Shown here: piece after piece, positions 60,946 through 64,000 of the stretch
Layout of the letters: each line of letters opens with the position of its first letter
How positions within the stretch are numbered: the stretch's first letter is position 1
Source of the DNA: Phorcus lineatus
Taxonomy: Eukaryota > Mollusca > Gastropoda > Trochida > Trochidae
Length of the DNA stretch: 64,000 nucleotides
Direction of reading: 5' to 3'
NCBI GenBank assembly: GCA_921293015.1
Contig: OV121081.1
Coordinates: 3,906,001-3,970,000, forward strand
Program-made: the position numbers and the translations under genes
Notes under the pieces: generated by a model
The model's input: only the letters and a program-made list of their open reading frames with translations
Databases searched by the model: none
What the model was told of the DNA's origin: nothing

Positions 60946-63900
60946 TTCATACAGTGTAATGACCTCTGGCTCTGTCGGTGCATGTTGCATGCATACAGTG
61001 TATTGTCTTCTGGCGCTGTCGGTGCATGTTACATGCATACAGTGTATTGTCTTCTGGCGCTGTTGGTGCATGTAGCATGCATATAGTGTATTGTCTTCTG
61101 GCGCTGTCGGTGCATGTAGCATGCATACAGTGTATTGTCTTCTGGTTCTGTTGGTGCATGTAGCATGCATACAGTGTAATGACCTCTGGCTCTGTTGGTG
61201 CATGTAGCATGCATACAGTGTATTGTCTTCTGGCGCTGTTGGTGCATGTTACATGCATACAGTGTAATGACCTCTGGCGCTGTTGGTGCATGTAGCATGC
61301 ATACAGTGTAATGACCTCGGGCTCTGTTGGTGCATGTAGCATGCATACAGTGTATTCTCTTCTGGCGCTGTTGGTGCATGTAGCATGCATAAAGTGTAAT
61401 GACCTCTGTCTCTGTTGGTGCATGTAGCATGCACAGTGTAATGACCTCTGGCGCTGTTGGTGCATGTAGCATGCATACAGTGTAATGACCTCTGGCTCTG
61501 TTGGTGCATGTAGCATGCATACAGTGTATTGTCTTCTGGCTCTGTTGGTGCATGTTGCATGCATACAGTGTAATGACCTCTGGCTCTGTTGATGCATGTA
61601 GCATGCATACAGTGTATTGTCTTCTGGCTCTGTTGGTACATGTTACATGCATACAGTGTATTGTCTTCTGGCGCTGTTGGTACATGTTACATGCATACAG
61701 TGTATTGTCTTCTGGCGCTGTTGGTGCATGTTATATGCATACAGTGTATTGTCTTCTGGCGCTGTTGGTACATGTTGCATGCATACAGTGAATTGTCTTC
61801 TGGCACTGTTGGTGCATGTTACATGCATACAGTGTATTGTCTTCTAGCGCTGTTGGTGCATGTAGCATGCATTCAGTATATTGTCTTCTGGCTCTGTTGG
61901 TGCATGTAGCATGCATACAGTGTAATGACCTCTGGCGCTGTTGGTGCATGTAGCATGCATACAGTGTAATGACCTCTGGCTCTGTTGGTGCATGTAGCAT
62001 GCATACAGTGTATTGTCTTCTGGCATTGTTGGTGCATGTAGCATGCATACAGTGTATTGTCTTCTGGCGCTGTCGGTGCATGTAGCATGCATACAGTGTA
62101 TTGTCTTCTGGCTCTGTTGGTGCATATAGCATGCATACAGTGTAATGACCTCTGGCGCTGTTGGTGCATGTAGCATGCATACAGTGTATTGTCTTCTGGC
62201 GCTGTTGGTGCATGTAGCATGCATACAGTGTAATGACCTCTGGCGCTGTTGGTGCATGTAGCATGCATACAGTGTATTGTCTTCTGGCGCTGTTGGTGCA
62301 TGTAGCATGCATACAGTGTAATGACCTCTGGCTCTGTTGGTGCATGTTGCATGCATACAGTGTAATGACCTCTGGCTCTGTTGATGCATGTAGCATGCAT
62401 ACAGTGTATTGTCTTCTGGCGCTGTTGGTACATGTTACATGCATACAGTGTATTGTCTTCTGGCGCTGTTGGTGCATGTTATATGCATACAGTGTATTGT
62501 CTTCTGGCGCTGTTGATGCATGTAGCATGCATACAGTGTATTGTCTTCTGGCGCTGTTGGTACATGTTACATGCATACAGTGTATTGTCTTCTGGCGCTG
62601 TTGGTGCATGTTATATGCATACAGTGTATTGTCTTCTGGCGCTGTTGGTACATGTTGCATGCATACAGTGTATTGACCTCTGGCTCTGTTGATGCATGTT
62701 GCATGCATACAGTGAATTGTCTTCTGGCTCTGTCGGTGCATGTTACATGCATACAATGTATTGTCTTTTGGCGCTGTCGGTGCACGTTACATGCATACAG
62801 TGTATTGTCTTCTGGCGCTGTTGGTACATGTTGCATGCATACAGTGTATTGTCTTCTGGCTCTGTTGATGCATGTTACATGCATACAGTGTATTGTCTTC
62901 TGGCTCTGTTGGTGCATGTTGCATGCATACAGTGTATTGTCTTCTGGCGCTGTTGGTGCATGTTACATGCATACAGTGTATTGTCTTCTGGCGCTGTTGG
63001 TGCATGTTGCATGCATGTAGTAGCAATGTCTTCTGGCTCTGTTGGTACATGTTGCATGCATATAGTGTAATGTCTTCTGGCTCTGTTGGTGCATGTTGCA
63101 TGCATACAGTGTATTGTCTTCTGGCGCTGTTGGTACATGTTGCATGCATACAATGTATTGTCTTCTGGCGCTGTTGGTACATGTTGCATGCATACAATGT
63201 ATTGTCTTTTGGCGCTGTTGGTACATGTTACATGCATACAGTGTATTGTCTTCTGGCGCTGTCGGTGCATGTAGCATGCATACAGTGTAATGTCTTCTGG
63301 CCCTGTTGGTATATGTTGCATGCATACAGTGTATTGTCTTCTGGCTCTGTTGGTGCATGTTGCATGTATACAGTGTAATGTCTTCTGGCTCTGTTGGTAC
63401 ATGTTGCATGCATACAGTGTAATATCTTTTGGCTCTGTTGGTGCATGTTGCATGCATACAGTGTATTGTCTTCTGGCACTGTCGGTGCATGTAGCATGCA
63501 TACAGTGTAATGTCTTCTGGCCCTGTTGGTACATGTTGCATGCATACAGTGTATTGTCTTCTGGCTCTGTTGGTGCATGTTGCATGTATACAGTGTAATG
63601 TCTTCTGGCTCTGTTGGTACATGTTGCATGCATACAATGTATTGTCTTCTGGCTCTGTCGGTGCATGTTGCATGCATACAGTGTATTGTCTTCTGGCCCT
63701 GTTGGTACATGTTACATGCATACAGTGTATTGTCTTCTGGCTCTGTCGGTGCATGTTGCATGCATACAGTGTATTGTCTTCTGGCTCTGTCGGTGCATGT
63801 TACATGCATGCAGTGTATTGTCTTCTGGCGCTGTTGGTACATGTTGCATGCATACAATGTATTGTCTTCTGGCTCTGTTGGTGCATAAGGCATGCATATA

Positions 63901-64000
63901 GTGTATTGTCTTCTGGCTCTGTTGGTACATGTAGCATGCATACAGTGTATTGTCTTCTGGCTCTGTTGGTGCATAAGGCATGCATGCAGTGTATTGTCTT
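60946..64000. repeat. 44-bp satellite, about 69 units, running off the right edge
   Basis: The unit is TGCATACAGTGTATTGTCTT, CTGGCGCTGTTGGTGCATGT, AGCA. Each unit contains the palindrome TGCATG-TAG-CATGCA. Two main types differ at GTATTGTCTTCTGG versus GTAATGACCTCTGG. The second type is common up to about 62400 and absent after about 62700. A two-unit block with GGTACATGTTACATGC followed by GGTGCATGTTATATGC recurs at about 61660, 62415 and 62545. The long frames on both strands exist because the repeat lacks stops; it is not a gene. Confidence 0.97.

Noticed and set aside
60947-63985. Long Cys/His-rich frames on both strands, looking like a zinc-finger or collagen-like repeat protein
   Set aside because: They arise from the 44-bp satellite. 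The frame rotates every unit, both strands are open at once, and there is no start, splice or family signal.

Overview
The window is genomic DNA from a metazoan, most likely a marine mollusc. It is AT-rich, its genes have many exons with GT-AG introns, and it carries mollusc-style repeats: a GTCCGTCC/CTCATCAG-type foldback element, a tRNA-derived SINE whose tail ends in AACTCACTCACTC, and many small palindromic elements. The SINE tail resembles gastropod (abalone-like) repeats as I remember them, so gastropod is an inference rather than a proof.

Two host genes lie tail to tail. From the left edge to 11026 (+) are the last seven exons of a secreted or membrane protein related to von Willebrand factor D and EGF domain proteins (VWDE-like). 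It has one EGF domain, two conserved VWDE-type segments, a furin-type RPKR site, a transmembrane helix and a short basic tail. All its splice phases agree and an AATAAA follows the stop. From 58716 down to 17271 (-) lies a whole OXR1/NCOA7 gene (TLDc family). Two alternative first coding exons both join in phase 1 to a shared body: linker, LysM, GRAM-like domain, a 414-codon disordered exon, and a TLDc domain over the last exons. Every junction keeps the reading frame, giving 1265 aa for one form and 1130 aa for the other.

Two parts of OXR1 stand out. First, the exon at 46804-47548 encodes 248 residues with about 44 histidines, in three copies of an amphipathic-helix plus poly-His module and a run of Ser-Pro repeats. 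I know of no such N-terminus in OXR1/NCOA7. Second, a single intron (37774-41916) carries a tandem array at each end, and each array is built from that end's own splice site: about 23 copies of a 62-bp unit containing the GTGAGT donor, and about 21 copies of a 42-bp unit containing the polypyrimidine tract and CAG|GATG acceptor. Using any of these decoys should shift the frame or add a stop.

The rest is intron or intergenic DNA with repeats: a 145-bp satellite (5390-6720) inside a foldback element, a LINE ORF1 remnant, a broken integrase fossil, a LINE 3' remnant, several minisatellites and palindromes, and a 44-bp satellite that fills 60946 to the right edge upstream of OXR1. I see no rRNA, no intact tRNA, no CRISPR array and nothing bacterial.
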